A DNA stretch of 7,146 nt from Pseudonocardiales bacterium (GCA_030840415.1 JAVEEO010000494.1:1-7146); one strand, 5' to 3'. Counted from the first letter of the stretch, positions 1 to 5,804 are shown. The notes: generated by a model not told the origin, from the letters alone. Program-made: numbers and translations.

Positions 1-12
1 GACCGATCGGTC
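1..12. promoter_or_regulatory. Perfect 12-bp palindrome upstream of the first gene (possible operator)
   Basis: GACCGATCGGTC equals its own reverse complement. It ends 31 bases before the ATG at 44, a typical place for a repressor operator. It touches the window edge, so it may be longer. The core CCGATCGG also occurs by chance inside coding regions here, so the functional assignment is weak. Confidence 0.25.
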
Positions 13-43
13 GCGCCGGATCAGCTGGATTCGATGTGGTGGT

Positions 44-280
44 ATGGATGATCTCGTGACTGAGACCGACGATCCGGCGAGCGGGCTCGAGGTTGCGCTG
101 GCAAGCCTTGCGAATTCGTACCCGATGGACTGCGGGACGGTTCGGCTCGCGGTGGCAGGCGGCGTGGAAGGCCCGAGCCTGGCCTACCGGTCTGACTGTG
201 CTGTCGTCACATTGCAAGTGGAGAGCGACGATATCGTCTGGCTGGAGTGCTCTTTCGCAGACGAGGCCTTTTCGCGATGA
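44..280 (+). CDS. Hypothetical protein, 5' part of a frame-disrupted small gene
   Basis: I do not recognise this family. The frame encodes 78 residues from ATG at 44 to TGA at 278-280, with an acidic N-terminus (MDDLVTETDD). Codon use is GC-rich at third positions but less extreme than in the neighbouring genes. The same frame is open to the left edge, so the start could lie upstream; GTG at 56 is another candidate, and no clear Shine-Dalgarno precedes either. Coding-like sequence resumes immediately in the +1 frame (see 282-443), so the 78-residue product is probably only the first part of a protein of about 132 residues. No signal peptide, membrane segment or catalytic motif is visible. The gene is convergent with the HAD gene ending at 484. 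A genuine short gene is possible but less likely. Confidence 0.5.
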   Translation: MDDLVTETDDPASGLEVALASLANSYPMDCGTVRLAVAGGVEGPSLAYRSDCAVVTLQVESDDIVWLECSFADEAFSR

Positions 281-281
281 G

Positions 282-443
282 ACAGACCTGCGACTGACCC
301 ACCCCGAGCTCCTGGTGGAGCTTTGCGCGGAGCTGCTTACCGGTAGTGGGTCGCCGCTGGTAAGGGCAATCCTGGGCAAGCGGCTGGTCGGGCTGCGGGT
401 GAGGACCGGGCAGATCGATTGGTACCTTCCGCGAGTGGACTGA
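282..443 (+). pseudogene. 3' part of the frame-disrupted gene, +1 frame relative to 44-280
   Basis: Directly after the TGA at 278-280, the +1 frame reads as plausible protein (TDLRLTHPELLVELCAELL onward, ending DWYLPRVD) to TGA at 441-443. It has no ATG, GTG or TTG start before GTG at 315, so it is unlikely to be an independent gene. Removing one base from the TTTT run at 269-272 joins the two frames as ADEAF-RDETDLRL, giving about 132 residues. Explanations are a disabling one-base insertion, a sequencing error, or a programmed +1 shift on TTT-T or on CGA ahead of UGA. The joined protein matches no family I recognise. Confidence 0.5.
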
Positions 444-483
444 GAACCCCGGCCTGATCCCGGTAATGCGCCGCGTGCTCGGC

Positions 484-1230
484 TCAGCCGGCCGGTGGCG
501 CGCCGAACGCCTGGTCGACCGCGTCGGCGAACTCGGCCATGGTGGCGAACTCCAGGTCGTAGCTCCACTCCTGGCTGGGAGCGGGGGTCGCTCCCGAGCC
601 CGGACGGTCCTGGCGGCGGTTGATCCAGACCGATCGCAGGCCCTCCCGCTTGGCGGCCACGTGATCGTGGAACAGGCTCTGCGCGACGTGCAACAACGCG
701 GTGCGCTCGATGCCGAGCCCGGCGAGCGTCCGGTCGATCGCCCGAAAGTGGTTCTCGGCGGGCTTGTACCCGCCGACGTCCTCGGCGGTGAGGACGGCGG
801 CGAAGTCGCCACCCAACTGCCGGTTGCTGCCGGCGAAGCCGTCGCGATGCACGTTGGAGGCGATGATCAGCTTGTAGTGCCGCCCGAGCCGGGTCAGGGC
901 GTCCGCCGAATCGGGAAATGCCGGCCAGTCCGGCACCGAACTCCCCAGCCGGGCCGCCCACTCCTGCGACACCTGGCCGCCGAGGCTGGCCCCGGCGCGC
1001 TGGAAGGCGGCGGCCAGCACCTCCGGGTAGCGCAGCTCCGGCGTCTCCCGTTCGACGGCTGCCTCGTGCTCGGCATAGGCACCGAGCAATTCCTCGTTGC
1101 CAATGTCGAGTCCCTGCTCGCGGGCCCACGGGCCCAGCACGGCCGAGATCCCGGTCTCCCAGTCGATGAGCGTGCCGTAGCAGTCGAAACTGAGTGCCCG
1201 GAAGGTGGTCAGGTCGAGTTCGGAGGCCAT
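484..1230 (-). CDS. HAD-superfamily hydrolase, haloacid dehalogenase type II-like
   Basis: The 248-residue product has the motifs of the haloacid dehalogenase superfamily in order. Motif I is SFDCYGTLID with predicted nucleophile Asp16; Tyr rather than Asp at +2 is the dehalogenase-type pattern, not the DxD of phosphatases. A helical cap follows at about residues 20-105. Motif II is IIASNVHR with Ser125. Motif III is GGYKPAENHF with Lys156. Motif IV lies in HVAQSLFHDH (Asp189), followed by VWINRR. The family hydrolyses C-halogen or phosphate-ester bonds through an aspartyl-enzyme intermediate; the substrate cannot be read from the sequence. The protein is cytosolic, with no signal peptide. 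ATG at 1230 has no Shine-Dalgarno, but TAGCGT stands 6 bases upstream, suggesting a leaderless mRNA. The gene is transcribed alone, convergent with the preceding small gene (40-bp gap). Confidence 0.9.
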   Translation of the reverse strand: MASELDLTTFRALSFDCYGTLIDWETGISAVLGPWAREQGLDIGNEELLGAYAEHEAAVERETPELRYPEVLAAAFQRAGASLGGQVSQEWAARLGSSVPDWPAFPDSADALTRLGRHYKLIIASNVHRDGFAGSNRQLGGDFAAVLTAEDVGGYKPAENHFRAIDRTLAGLGIERTALLHVAQSLFHDHVAAKREGLRSVWINRRQDRPGSGATPAPSQEWSYDLEFATMAEFADAVDQAFGAPPAG

Positions 1231-1236
1231 GTCGAA

Positions 1237-1242
1237 ACGCTA
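1237..1242 (-). promoter_or_regulatory. Candidate -10 box of the HAD gene (leaderless start)
   Basis: On the minus strand TAGCGT fits the TANNNT actinobacterial -10 pattern and ends 6 bases before the ATG at 1230, so transcription would start at or beside the start codon. This explains the missing ribosome binding site. The -35 position falls within the hairpin repeat at 1251-1287. Confidence 0.4.
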
Positions 1243-1250
1243 CCGGGGAA

Positions 1251-1287
1251 CGTGGTGGCGCGGGCGGGGGGACACCGCGCCACCACG
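1251..1287. repeat. Hairpin repeat copy 1 (13-bp perfect arms, 11-base loop)
   Basis: The left arm CGTGGTGGCGCGG (1251-1263) is the exact reverse complement of the right arm (1275-1287), around an 11-base G-rich spacer. The element recurs at 4210-4244 in the same orientation, with flanking similarity (GRGAA before, GGG after). No U-tract follows on either strand, so it is not a standard terminator. It sits 20 bases upstream of the HAD start, across the expected -35 region, so it could be an operator, a dispersed REP-like element, or both. Confidence 0.75.
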
Positions 1288-1723
1288 GGTACGGGCGCGG
1301 CAACCGCGCATCGCGGTGGACCCGGGAGGGCGGTAGGGCCGTTCGTCCAGCCGAGCGCTTGATCGGTGCGAGGGTGGGCAGGCAAGCCCTAGCGGACTCT
1401 TCGAGGTCACCGTGGTGTCCGGCTTCAAGAAGCTTCTCGCAGCACCGGTCGAAAGCGGCGCTGTTCCGGACTGGCTGGGGCCCAGCAGTTCAAGGGTACG
1501 CCGCAGCTCCGTTTGCGGGGGATGTGATTGCGGTCCATCCGTGGCTTCCGAGCAGGATATGTCCGCGCGGCAAACCCGGCCACGGGAAACCCTGAGGTTC
1601 GAAGCGAGCAATCGCCTCAATCGCGCGTGGGGCGGTTAGGCTGGAGGGCCGAAGCTTCTGGCTCGGTCTGAGCAGGTTCAGTCCACGGAGCATGCATCAT
1701 CAGGCCACGGAGCAGGGATCTTC

Positions 1724-1729
1724 AGGAGG
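1724..1729 (+). promoter_or_regulatory. Strong Shine-Dalgarno AGGAGG that fixes the start at 1737
   Basis: AGGAGG followed by a 7-base spacer precedes ATG at 1737. The in-frame ATG at 1692 has no such signal, so 1737 is preferred as the start. Confidence 0.85.
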
Positions 1730-1736
1730 GGCATCG

Positions 1737-2501
1737 ATGGACAGCCGGGCTGCGATGCGGACGGGGTTGACCGCCGCCCTGTCGGGCACCGGGCACGGTC
1801 GTGAGGCAGCGGACCGCCTGTGTGGCGCGTGCGTAAACCTGCTCAACGTGGACGGCGCCGCATTGTCGATGATCTATGACGGTGCGATCAGCCGTTCGCT
1901 GGGCTCCAGTAGCTCGATCAGCCGCGAACTGGACGAATTGCAGTTCACCCTGGGCGAGGGGCCGTGCCTCGATGCGGTCAGCTCGGCCGCGCCGGTCCTG
2001 ATCGCTGACCTGAACGACCCAGCGATGCAACGCTGGCCCGGCTTCGCCCGGGCCGCCACGCAGCGCGGTGTGCTGGCGGTGTTCGCGCTGCCGGTGGCCG
2101 TGGCCAGCCTGCCGATCGGTGCGTTGGACCTCTACCGGACCCGGACCGGCGACCTCGCCGACTCGGTGCTGGAGGGTGGCTTGATCGCCGCCGAGTTGGC
2201 CGCGATGCCGCTGCTGGACCTGATGGGCCTGGACCTGAGCGCCGCCGTGTCGGACGAAGGCAGTGATGCCTGGCAACAGCTCGGCTCGCTGACCCGCCTG
2301 GAGGTGTACCAGGCGGCCGGCATCCTGATCGCCCAACTGGGGGTTTCCGCCTCCGAAGCACTGGTGCGATTGCGGGCCTATGCCTTCAGCCACAACAGGA
2401 CGGCCAGCGAGGTTGCCCTCGACATCATCGAGCACCGGCTCCGACTGCCTGACGACGCTACCGACGACCCGATATCGACCGAGGGCGATGGTCACCGATG
2501 A
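1737..2501 (+). CDS. GAF and ANTAR domain-containing transcription antiterminator (first of pair)
   Basis: The 254-residue cytosolic protein has an N-terminal GAF sensor domain at about residues 20-165. It carries the family signature GEGPCLDA at 73-80 (Cys77), then RWPGF at 99-103 and an LPIGALDLY strand near 125-133. A C-terminal ANTAR domain follows at about 183-235 (LEVYQAAGILIAQLGVSASEALVRLRAYAF). ANTAR domains are three-helix RNA-binding modules that stabilise dual-hairpin antiterminators; GAF domains bind small ligands or sense redox state. A longer reading from ATG 1692 would add 15 residues, but the Shine-Dalgarno favours 1737. The stop overlaps the next start in ATGA, so translation of the two genes is probably coupled. 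No histidine kinase or receiver domain is present, so input presumably comes directly through the GAF domain. The ligand is unknown. Confidence 0.93.
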   Translation: MDSRAAMRTGLTAALSGTGHGREAADRLCGACVNLLNVDGAALSMIYDGAISRSLGSSSSISRELDELQFTLGEGPCLDAVSSAAPVLIADLNDPAMQRWPGFARAATQRGVLAVFALPVAVASLPIGALDLYRTRTGDLADSVLEGGLIAAELAAMPLLDLMGLDLSAAVSDEGSDAWQQLGSLTRLEVYQAAGILIAQLGVSASEALVRLRAYAFSHNRTASEVALDIIEHRLRLPDDATDDPISTEGDGHR

Positions 2502-3250
2502 CTGGTCGTGAGCATGACATCGTACGGACCTTCATCAAGCTCTCCGATCGGCTGGTCGATGACTTCGACGTCGTGGAGGTGACCACGGAACTCGCCGAGC
2601 AGTGCGCCGAGCTGCTGGGCGTGGCGGCCGCCGGCCTGCTGCTGGCCGACGTCGGCGGCGTGCTGCACCTGCTTGCCGCCACCTCGCACCACGTCCGAAC
2701 CGTGGAGATCTTGCAACTGCAAGCCGAGGAGGGGCCCTGCCTGGATTGCTTCCGCACCGGCCGCCCGGTCAGCGTTGCCGACCTCAAGGCCCATCGCGAC
2801 CGCTGGCCCCGCTTCAGCGCGGTCGCGCTGGACGAGGGGTACGCCTCGGTCCACGCGATCCCGATGCGGCTGCGCAACGAGGTGCTTGGCACCCTCGGCC
2901 TGTTCGGCACCAGTCCCGGCGCCCTCGAGGAGGAGCAGCTGGCCGTCGCGCAGGCGCTGGCGCACGTCGCGTCCCTGGCGATCGTGCAACAGGGCCACAC
3001 CCTTCCGGCCAGCCATGTGCTGACCGGGCTGCAGGCAGCGGTGGCCAGCCGACGATTGCTGGAGATTGCGAAGGGTGTGGTGGCCGAGTCCCTGGGGATC
3101 GGCATGGACGAGGCCTTCATCAGGCTGCGCGGTTACGCTCGGCTGCGCGATCAGCACCTGGGTGAGGTGGCCCGCCGGGTCGTGTCCGAGGCGCCGGCGC
3201 GGCGCGCCGCGCTGCTCGCCGAGCTGGCAGCTGTCGGCGGCCCTTCGTAG
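2498..3250 (+). CDS. GAF and ANTAR domain-containing transcription antiterminator (second of pair)
   Basis: The 250-residue product has the same architecture as its upstream neighbour. The GAF domain spans about residues 8-165, with EEGPCLDC at 77-84 (Cys81, and an extra Cys84), RWPRF at 102-106 and the strand VLGTLGLFG near 129-137. The ANTAR domain spans about 176-230 (RLLEIAKGVVAESLGIGMDEAFIRLRGYARL); its LEIAKGVVAE helix is close to the common ANTAR consensus. The ATG at 2498 overlaps the preceding stop by 4 bases and has only a weak GAGGG at 2481-2485, which fits translational coupling. Divergence between the two neighbours is substantial, so if they arose by tandem duplication it was old. 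The gene ends 15 bases from the convergent third paralogue, with no terminator hairpin between. It is predicted to act on nascent RNA in the cytosol; targets and ligand are unknown. Confidence 0.93.
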   Translation: MTGREHDIVRTFIKLSDRLVDDFDVVEVTTELAEQCAELLGVAAAGLLLADVGGVLHLLAATSHHVRTVEILQLQAEEGPCLDCFRTGRPVSVADLKAHRDRWPRFSAVALDEGYASVHAIPMRLRNEVLGTLGLFGTSPGALEEEQLAVAQALAHVASLAIVQQGHTLPASHVLTGLQAAVASRRLLEIAKGVVAESLGIGMDEAFIRLRGYARLRDQHLGEVARRVVSEAPARRAALLAELAAVGGPS

Positions 3251-3265
3251 CGCTTTCGTTCGAGA

Positions 3266-4051
3266 CTAGTCGCGGTGACGTACTCGGGCGCGGCGCACCG
3301 CCTCCTCGACGATCCGCTCGGCCACCGCGCTCAGCTTGAGGTTCTCGGCCTGACTGATCGCCCGCAGCCGGGCGAAGGCCTCGTCGGCGGTGGCGCCGGA
3401 GCGACTGCGCAGGATGCCGATGGCCTGGTCGATGGTGGCGCGACTGCTCAGCGCGACCTGTAGCTGGGCCGCCTTGGCCTGGGCCTGCTCCAGCACCTGA
3501 GCATTGCGCACAGCCACTCCGGCCGGGCCGGCGAACAGTTCCGCCAGCCGGACCGCCTCATCGTCGAAGGCGTCCCTGCTGTGGGAGTAGAGATTCAGCG
3601 CGCCGACGACTGTCTGATCAGGGAGCAGCAGGGGAAGGGACAGCACGCTGTGCACGCCCAGGCGCCCGGCCCGTGGGCCGAATCGAGGCCAGCGCCGGTC
3701 GCCGCTGGCATTGCCCGAGCGGATGGTTCGCCGCTCGGCCGCAGCGGTGATGCAGGGTCCCTCGTCGAGGATCTCGTACTGGATGGTGTCGATCTCGGCC
3801 ACGAAGTCGGCGCTGGCTGCCAACGCCTGCACCTGGTTGTGGGCCGGGCGCATCCCCAGCAGCGTGATACCCGCCCCGTCACCGCTCGGAACCGCCTGGA
3901 TGGCCGAGGAGGCAACCCGTTCCAGCAGGTCCGCGAGGGTCAGGGCACCGGCGACCAGGCTGCCGATCTCGGCCAGCGCATCCTGCAGGTCATGCGCGCG
4001 CGAGTCCGCCTCGGCCGCTGGATCGGCGGTCCGGGGATCAAATGAATTCAT
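3266..4051 (-). CDS. GAF and ANTAR domain-containing transcription antiterminator (third copy, opposite strand)
   Basis: The 261-residue product starts MNSFDPRTAD and has a GAF domain at about residues 20-185, with DEGPCITAA at 96-104 (Cys100), RWPRF at 120-124 and VVGALNLYSHS at 148-158. A linker helix (VLEQAQAKAAQLQ, about 186-198) leads into an ANTAR domain at about 199-252 (ATIDQAIGILRSRSGATADEAFARLRAISQ). This helix-linked form is the more usual GAF-ANTAR type and differs from the two plus-strand copies. The frame stays open far upstream, but that stretch is Arg/Pro/Ser-rich and crosses the hairpin repeat, so ATG at 4051 is the better start. A TAGAAT -10 box lies at 4080-4085, leaving a leader of about 20 bases without a clear Shine-Dalgarno. 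The likely role is signal-responsive antitermination in the cytosol. Confidence 0.92.
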   Translation of the reverse strand: MNSFDPRTADPAAEADSRAHDLQDALAEIGSLVAGALTLADLLERVASSAIQAVPSGDGAGITLLGMRPAHNQVQALAASADFVAEIDTIQYEILDEGPCITAAAERRTIRSGNASGDRRWPRFGPRAGRLGVHSVLSLPLLLPDQTVVGALNLYSHSRDAFDDEAVRLAELFAGPAGVAVRNAQVLEQAQAKAAQLQVALSSRATIDQAIGILRSRSGATADEAFARLRAISQAENLKLSAVAERIVEEAVRRARVRHRD

Positions 4052-4079
4052 GATCAGTCCGATCGGTGCGGATTCCGCG

Positions 4080-4085
4080 ATTCTA
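4080..4085 (-). promoter_or_regulatory. Candidate -10 box (TAGAAT) for the minus-strand GAF-ANTAR gene
   Basis: TAGAAT on the minus strand differs from the TATAAT consensus at one position and lies 28 bases upstream of the ATG at 4051. No good -35 hexamer is seen at 16-18 bases, which is common in actinobacterial promoters. Confidence 0.4.
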
Positions 4086-4209
4086 TCCGCAGGTCGAGCA
4101 TGGGGGCGCTGGTCGACGCCCGCTGGCACGCGGTCCCCGGCGTTGATCGACGATGACGCCTCGAAGAGGACGCGCCCGGCCCGGCTCGGGCTCGGTGCCC
4201 GCAGGAGAA

Positions 4210-4244
4210 CGTGATGGCGCGGGCGGGGACACCGCGCCACCACG
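4210..4244. repeat. Hairpin repeat copy 2 (13-bp arms with one mismatch, 9-base loop)
   Basis: The left arm CGTGATGGCGCGG (4210-4222) pairs with the right arm CCGCGCCACCACG (4232-4244) except for one A/C mismatch. The right arm is identical to copy 1 at 1275-1287; the loop lacks two of the G residues found in copy 1. Both copies have the same orientation and both lie in divergent intergenic regions upstream of minus-strand genes, here about 160 bases before the start at 4051. Confidence 0.75.
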
Positions 4245-4529
4245 GGCATCTGCCGCGCGCGGCTGATCGCACGCGACGCACTGGGAACTTTCGTTACGAC
4301 ATAATGGCGAAATCCGGCCCGGGGACCGGAGCTGGCAGCCGCTGCTGCCGGCAGCGTGATCGGAACGTCCGGAGGCCTGGTCGCATCACGGTCGGGATCC
4401 GATTGGCATGCGGTGTCGCAAGTGTAGGCCGAGGACGAGCCGCTGGCCTGCGGACTCCGCACAACTTTTGACTCGGCCGGACTGACGCACCCTTCACCTC
4501 GCGACGGGACCACGGTCGTTCCGGGGGTT

Positions 4530-4546
4530 TCACATCGACGTTGTGA
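4530..4546. promoter_or_regulatory. 17-bp dyad with TCACA/TGTGA arms (possible operator)
   Basis: TCACATCGACGTTGTGA has 5-bp perfect arms, one mismatched pair, then CG-A-CG at the centre. It lies about 90 bases upstream of the membrane-protein gene. The arm orientation is inverted relative to the TGTGA-N6-TCACA pattern of CRP-family sites, so no regulator is assigned. Confidence 0.25.
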
Positions 4547-4592
4547 CACCCTGGCTGGGCTCCGGCAACCGCCGGGGTTAGCACCTGTCGGT

Positions 4593-4607
4593 GGCACCTT
4601 CGGTGCC
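4593..4607 (+). other. Short hairpin in the leader of the membrane-protein gene
   Basis: GGCACC pairs with GGTGCC around a TTC loop, 27 bases before the ATG at 4635. It has no U-tract, so it is not a terminator. It may affect leader folding or be incidental. Confidence 0.3.
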
Positions 4608-4634
4608 GGCGGTGGGCACGAGGGAAAGCTCAGG

Positions 4635-5138
4635 ATGGTCACGAAGTTCAACGGACTGCCGACCCACGTCCTCCTGGTCCATGTCGTCGTCGTCATGGTG
4701 CCGCTCGCCGCGCTGCTGGCCGTCCTCAGCGCCTTGTGGCCCAAGGCGCGGCTCCGGCTCGGACTGCTCACGCCGCTGGCCGCACTCGTCGCCGTCGCGT
4801 TCGTCCCGGTGACCACCAACGCCGGCGAATGGCTGCAGGAGCACGTCGAGAACACCGAGCTGGTCCGCCGGCATGTTCACATGGGCGACGGCCTGCTGGT
4901 CTGGGCCGGCCTGCTGTTCGTCCTCTCGGCAGCGCTGTGGGCGATCGACGTCGCCGCGGCCCGGCACTGGAGCCTTCCCGCGGCCGTCGTGACGCGAACC
5001 ACCCGAGTCGCGCTCTCGGCAGTGCTCTGCGCCGTGGCGGTCGTCGCTGTCGTCCAGGTCTATCGGATCGGTGACTCCGGTGCGCGGGCTGCCTGGGACA
5101 ACCGGCTCAGCAGCGTCGACTCGCAGGGACCGGACTGA
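4635..5138 (+). CDS. DUF2231-like four-helix integral membrane protein
   Basis: The 167-residue protein starts with FNGLPTHVLLVHVVVVMVPL, the hallmark N-terminus of DUF2231-type membrane proteins (Leu-Pro-x-His then Leu-x-His). Predicted membrane helices lie at about residues 12-34, 44-62, 84-106 and 124-143. Conserved-looking polar points are TTNAGEW (60-66), RRHVHMGD (78-85) and the C-terminal RIGDSGARAAW (144-154); family members often have His where Asp147 stands. The paired histidines (His11, His16, His80, His82) could bind a cofactor or metal, but this is inference, and the family's biochemical role is not established to my knowledge. ATG at 4635 follows an AGGG at 4621-4624 with a 10-base spacer. 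There is no cleavable signal peptide; helix 1 would act as the insertion signal. The gene is monocistronic and its stop lies 8 bases from the convergent exporter stop. Confidence 0.82.
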   Translation: MVTKFNGLPTHVLLVHVVVVMVPLAALLAVLSALWPKARLRLGLLTPLAALVAVAFVPVTTNAGEWLQEHVENTELVRRHVHMGDGLLVWAGLLFVLSAALWAIDVAAARHWSLPAAVVTRTTRVALSAVLCAVAVVAVVQVYRIGDSGARAAWDNRLSSVDSQGPD

Positions 5139-5146
5139 GCGCCAGG

Positions 5147-5755
5147 TCAGGTCAGGCTGTCGCGGATCTCGGACAGGATCGGGATCAGCGACAGCACCAG
5201 CGTCACCGCCATCACGATGTTGAAGGCCCGGAACTGCGCCGGCTTGGAGATCACCCGGCGCAGGCCCACCCCGATCAGCAGCCAGGCCGTGGTGCACGGC
5301 GTGCCGAACACCAGGAAGATCACCGCGACCGCCACGACCTGGAACAGGAACGAGCCGTCCGTCGTGGTGTAGGTGACCAGCGCGCCGACGATCATCACCC
5401 AGGCCTTGGGATTGACGAACTGGAACAGCGCCGTCTTGGTGAAGGTCAGCGGCTTGGTGGCCCGGGCCTGCAGGTCGTCCACCGGGGCGGTGGCGATCTT
5501 GTACGCCAGGTACAGCAGGTAGGCAGCACCGATCGGCCGCAGGACGTCCAGCACCACCGGCCAGCGCTCCAGGGTGCCCCCCAGGCCCAGCCCGACCAGG
5601 ATCACCATGATCGGGAAGCCGGTGTTGATCCCGACCACGCCGGGCACGCTGCGGCGCCATCCGAAGCTGACCCCCGAGGCCATCACCAGGGTGTTGTTCG
5701 GGCCCGGCGTGCCGCAGGTGGCCAGCGTGAACACGATCAAGGACAGGTAGTTCAT
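5147..5755 (-). CDS. LysE/RhtB-family amino-acid exporter
   Basis: The 202-residue product has the length and motifs of the LysE/RhtB translocator family: TPGPNNTLVMASG at 16-28, FGWRRSVPGVVGI at 31-43 and FVNPKAWVM at 113-121. About six hydrophobic segments fall near residues 1-26, 38-60, 68-89, 108-130, 140-165 and 178-197. The family exports basic or hydrophobic amino acids and related metabolites across the cytoplasmic membrane. The gene follows the amidinotransferase on the same strand after 49 bases, so a bicistronic mRNA is likely and the cargo may be ornithine, arginine or a guanidino product; this is inference. ATG at 5755 has GGAGG at 5767-5771, 11 bases upstream, inside the loop of an inverted repeat. 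Family identity is secure; substrate is not. Confidence 0.9.
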   Translation of the reverse strand: MNYLSLIVFTLATCGTPGPNNTLVMASGVSFGWRRSVPGVVGINTGFPIMVILVGLGLGGTLERWPVVLDVLRPIGAAYLLYLAYKIATAPVDDLQARATKPLTFTKTALFQFVNPKAWVMIVGALVTYTTTDGSFLFQVVAVAVIFLVFGTPCTTAWLLIGVGLRRVISKPAQFRAFNIVMAVTLVLSLIPILSEIRDSLT

Positions 5756-5757
5756 AG

Positions 5758-5796
5758 CCCGGCCGGCCTCCGGGGCAACCCGCCGGCACGGCCGGG
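5758..5796 (-). promoter_or_regulatory. Inverted repeat enclosing the exporter ribosome binding site
   Basis: CCCGGCCG (5758-5765) and CGGCCGGG (5789-5796) are perfect reverse complements separated by 23 bases that contain the GGAGG Shine-Dalgarno (minus strand, 5767-5771). In RNA this 8-bp stem would present or restrict the ribosome binding site and could tune exporter translation. There is no U-tract, so termination is unlikely. Confidence 0.35.
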
Positions 5797-5804
5797 TCCG
5801 AACC

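Larger units (their letters stand above)
1231..1736. other. Divergent intergenic region between the HAD gene and the GAF-ANTAR pair
   Basis: About 500 bases separate two divergent gene starts. The region holds the candidate HAD promoter, copy 1 of the hairpin repeat, a weak -10 candidate TAGGCT at 1637-1642 and the Shine-Dalgarno at 1724-1729. Short open frames on both strands, such as 1412-1639 plus, give low-complexity, Arg/Ser/Pro-rich translations typical of GC-rich noncoding DNA. I see no convincing gene. The long distance leaves room for an untranslated leader ahead of the GAF-ANTAR pair. Confidence 0.6.
4052..4634. other. 583-bp divergent intergenic region
   Basis: No convincing gene is seen here. 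The region holds the candidate GAF-ANTAR promoter, copy 2 of the hairpin repeat (4210-4244), a perfect 12-bp palindrome GCTGCCGGCAGC at 4344-4355, a 17-bp dyad at 4530-4546 and a short hairpin at 4593-4607. A CATAAT box at 4300-4305 could be a -10 on the plus strand, but it lies about 330 bases before the next gene and lacks a good -35. The length is unusual for this gene-dense window and suggests regulatory content or a decayed gene. Confidence 0.6.

Noticed and set aside
466..1362. A 298-residue plus-strand open frame opposite the HAD gene
   Set aside because: It is antisense to a gene with all four HAD motifs; its translation is Gly/Arg/Val-rich, without recognisable domains, and runs into the hairpin repeat.
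1412..1639. A 75-residue plus-strand open frame in the intergenic region before the GAF-ANTAR pair
   Set aside because: It has no Shine-Dalgarno, no recognisable motif, weak codon bias and a Ser/Arg-rich composition, so coding is not supported.
1251..4244. The two hairpin repeats as CRISPR repeats, transposon ends or target-site duplications
   Set aside because: There are only two copies nearly 3 kb apart in direct orientation, with no regular spacers, no transposase and no matching duplications; the genes between them look like ordinary chromosomal genes.
4468..4496. A sigma-70 promoter starting with TTGACT upstream of the membrane-protein gene
   Set aside because: The -35-like TTGACT is good, but the sequence 17-18 bases downstream (CCTTCA/CTTCAC) is not a plausible -10 box.
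4052..4855. N-terminal extension of the minus-strand GAF-ANTAR frame
   Set aside because: The added residues are Arg/Pro/Ser-rich, cross the hairpin repeat and overlap the start of the DUF2231-like gene on the other strand; ATG 4051 behind TAGAAT is a better start.
4578..5789. A 403-residue minus-strand open frame across the exporter and the membrane protein
   Set aside because: It lies in a different frame from the exporter, is rich in Gly/Arg/Asp/Gln and covers two genes with clear family motifs; it is a GC-bias artefact.
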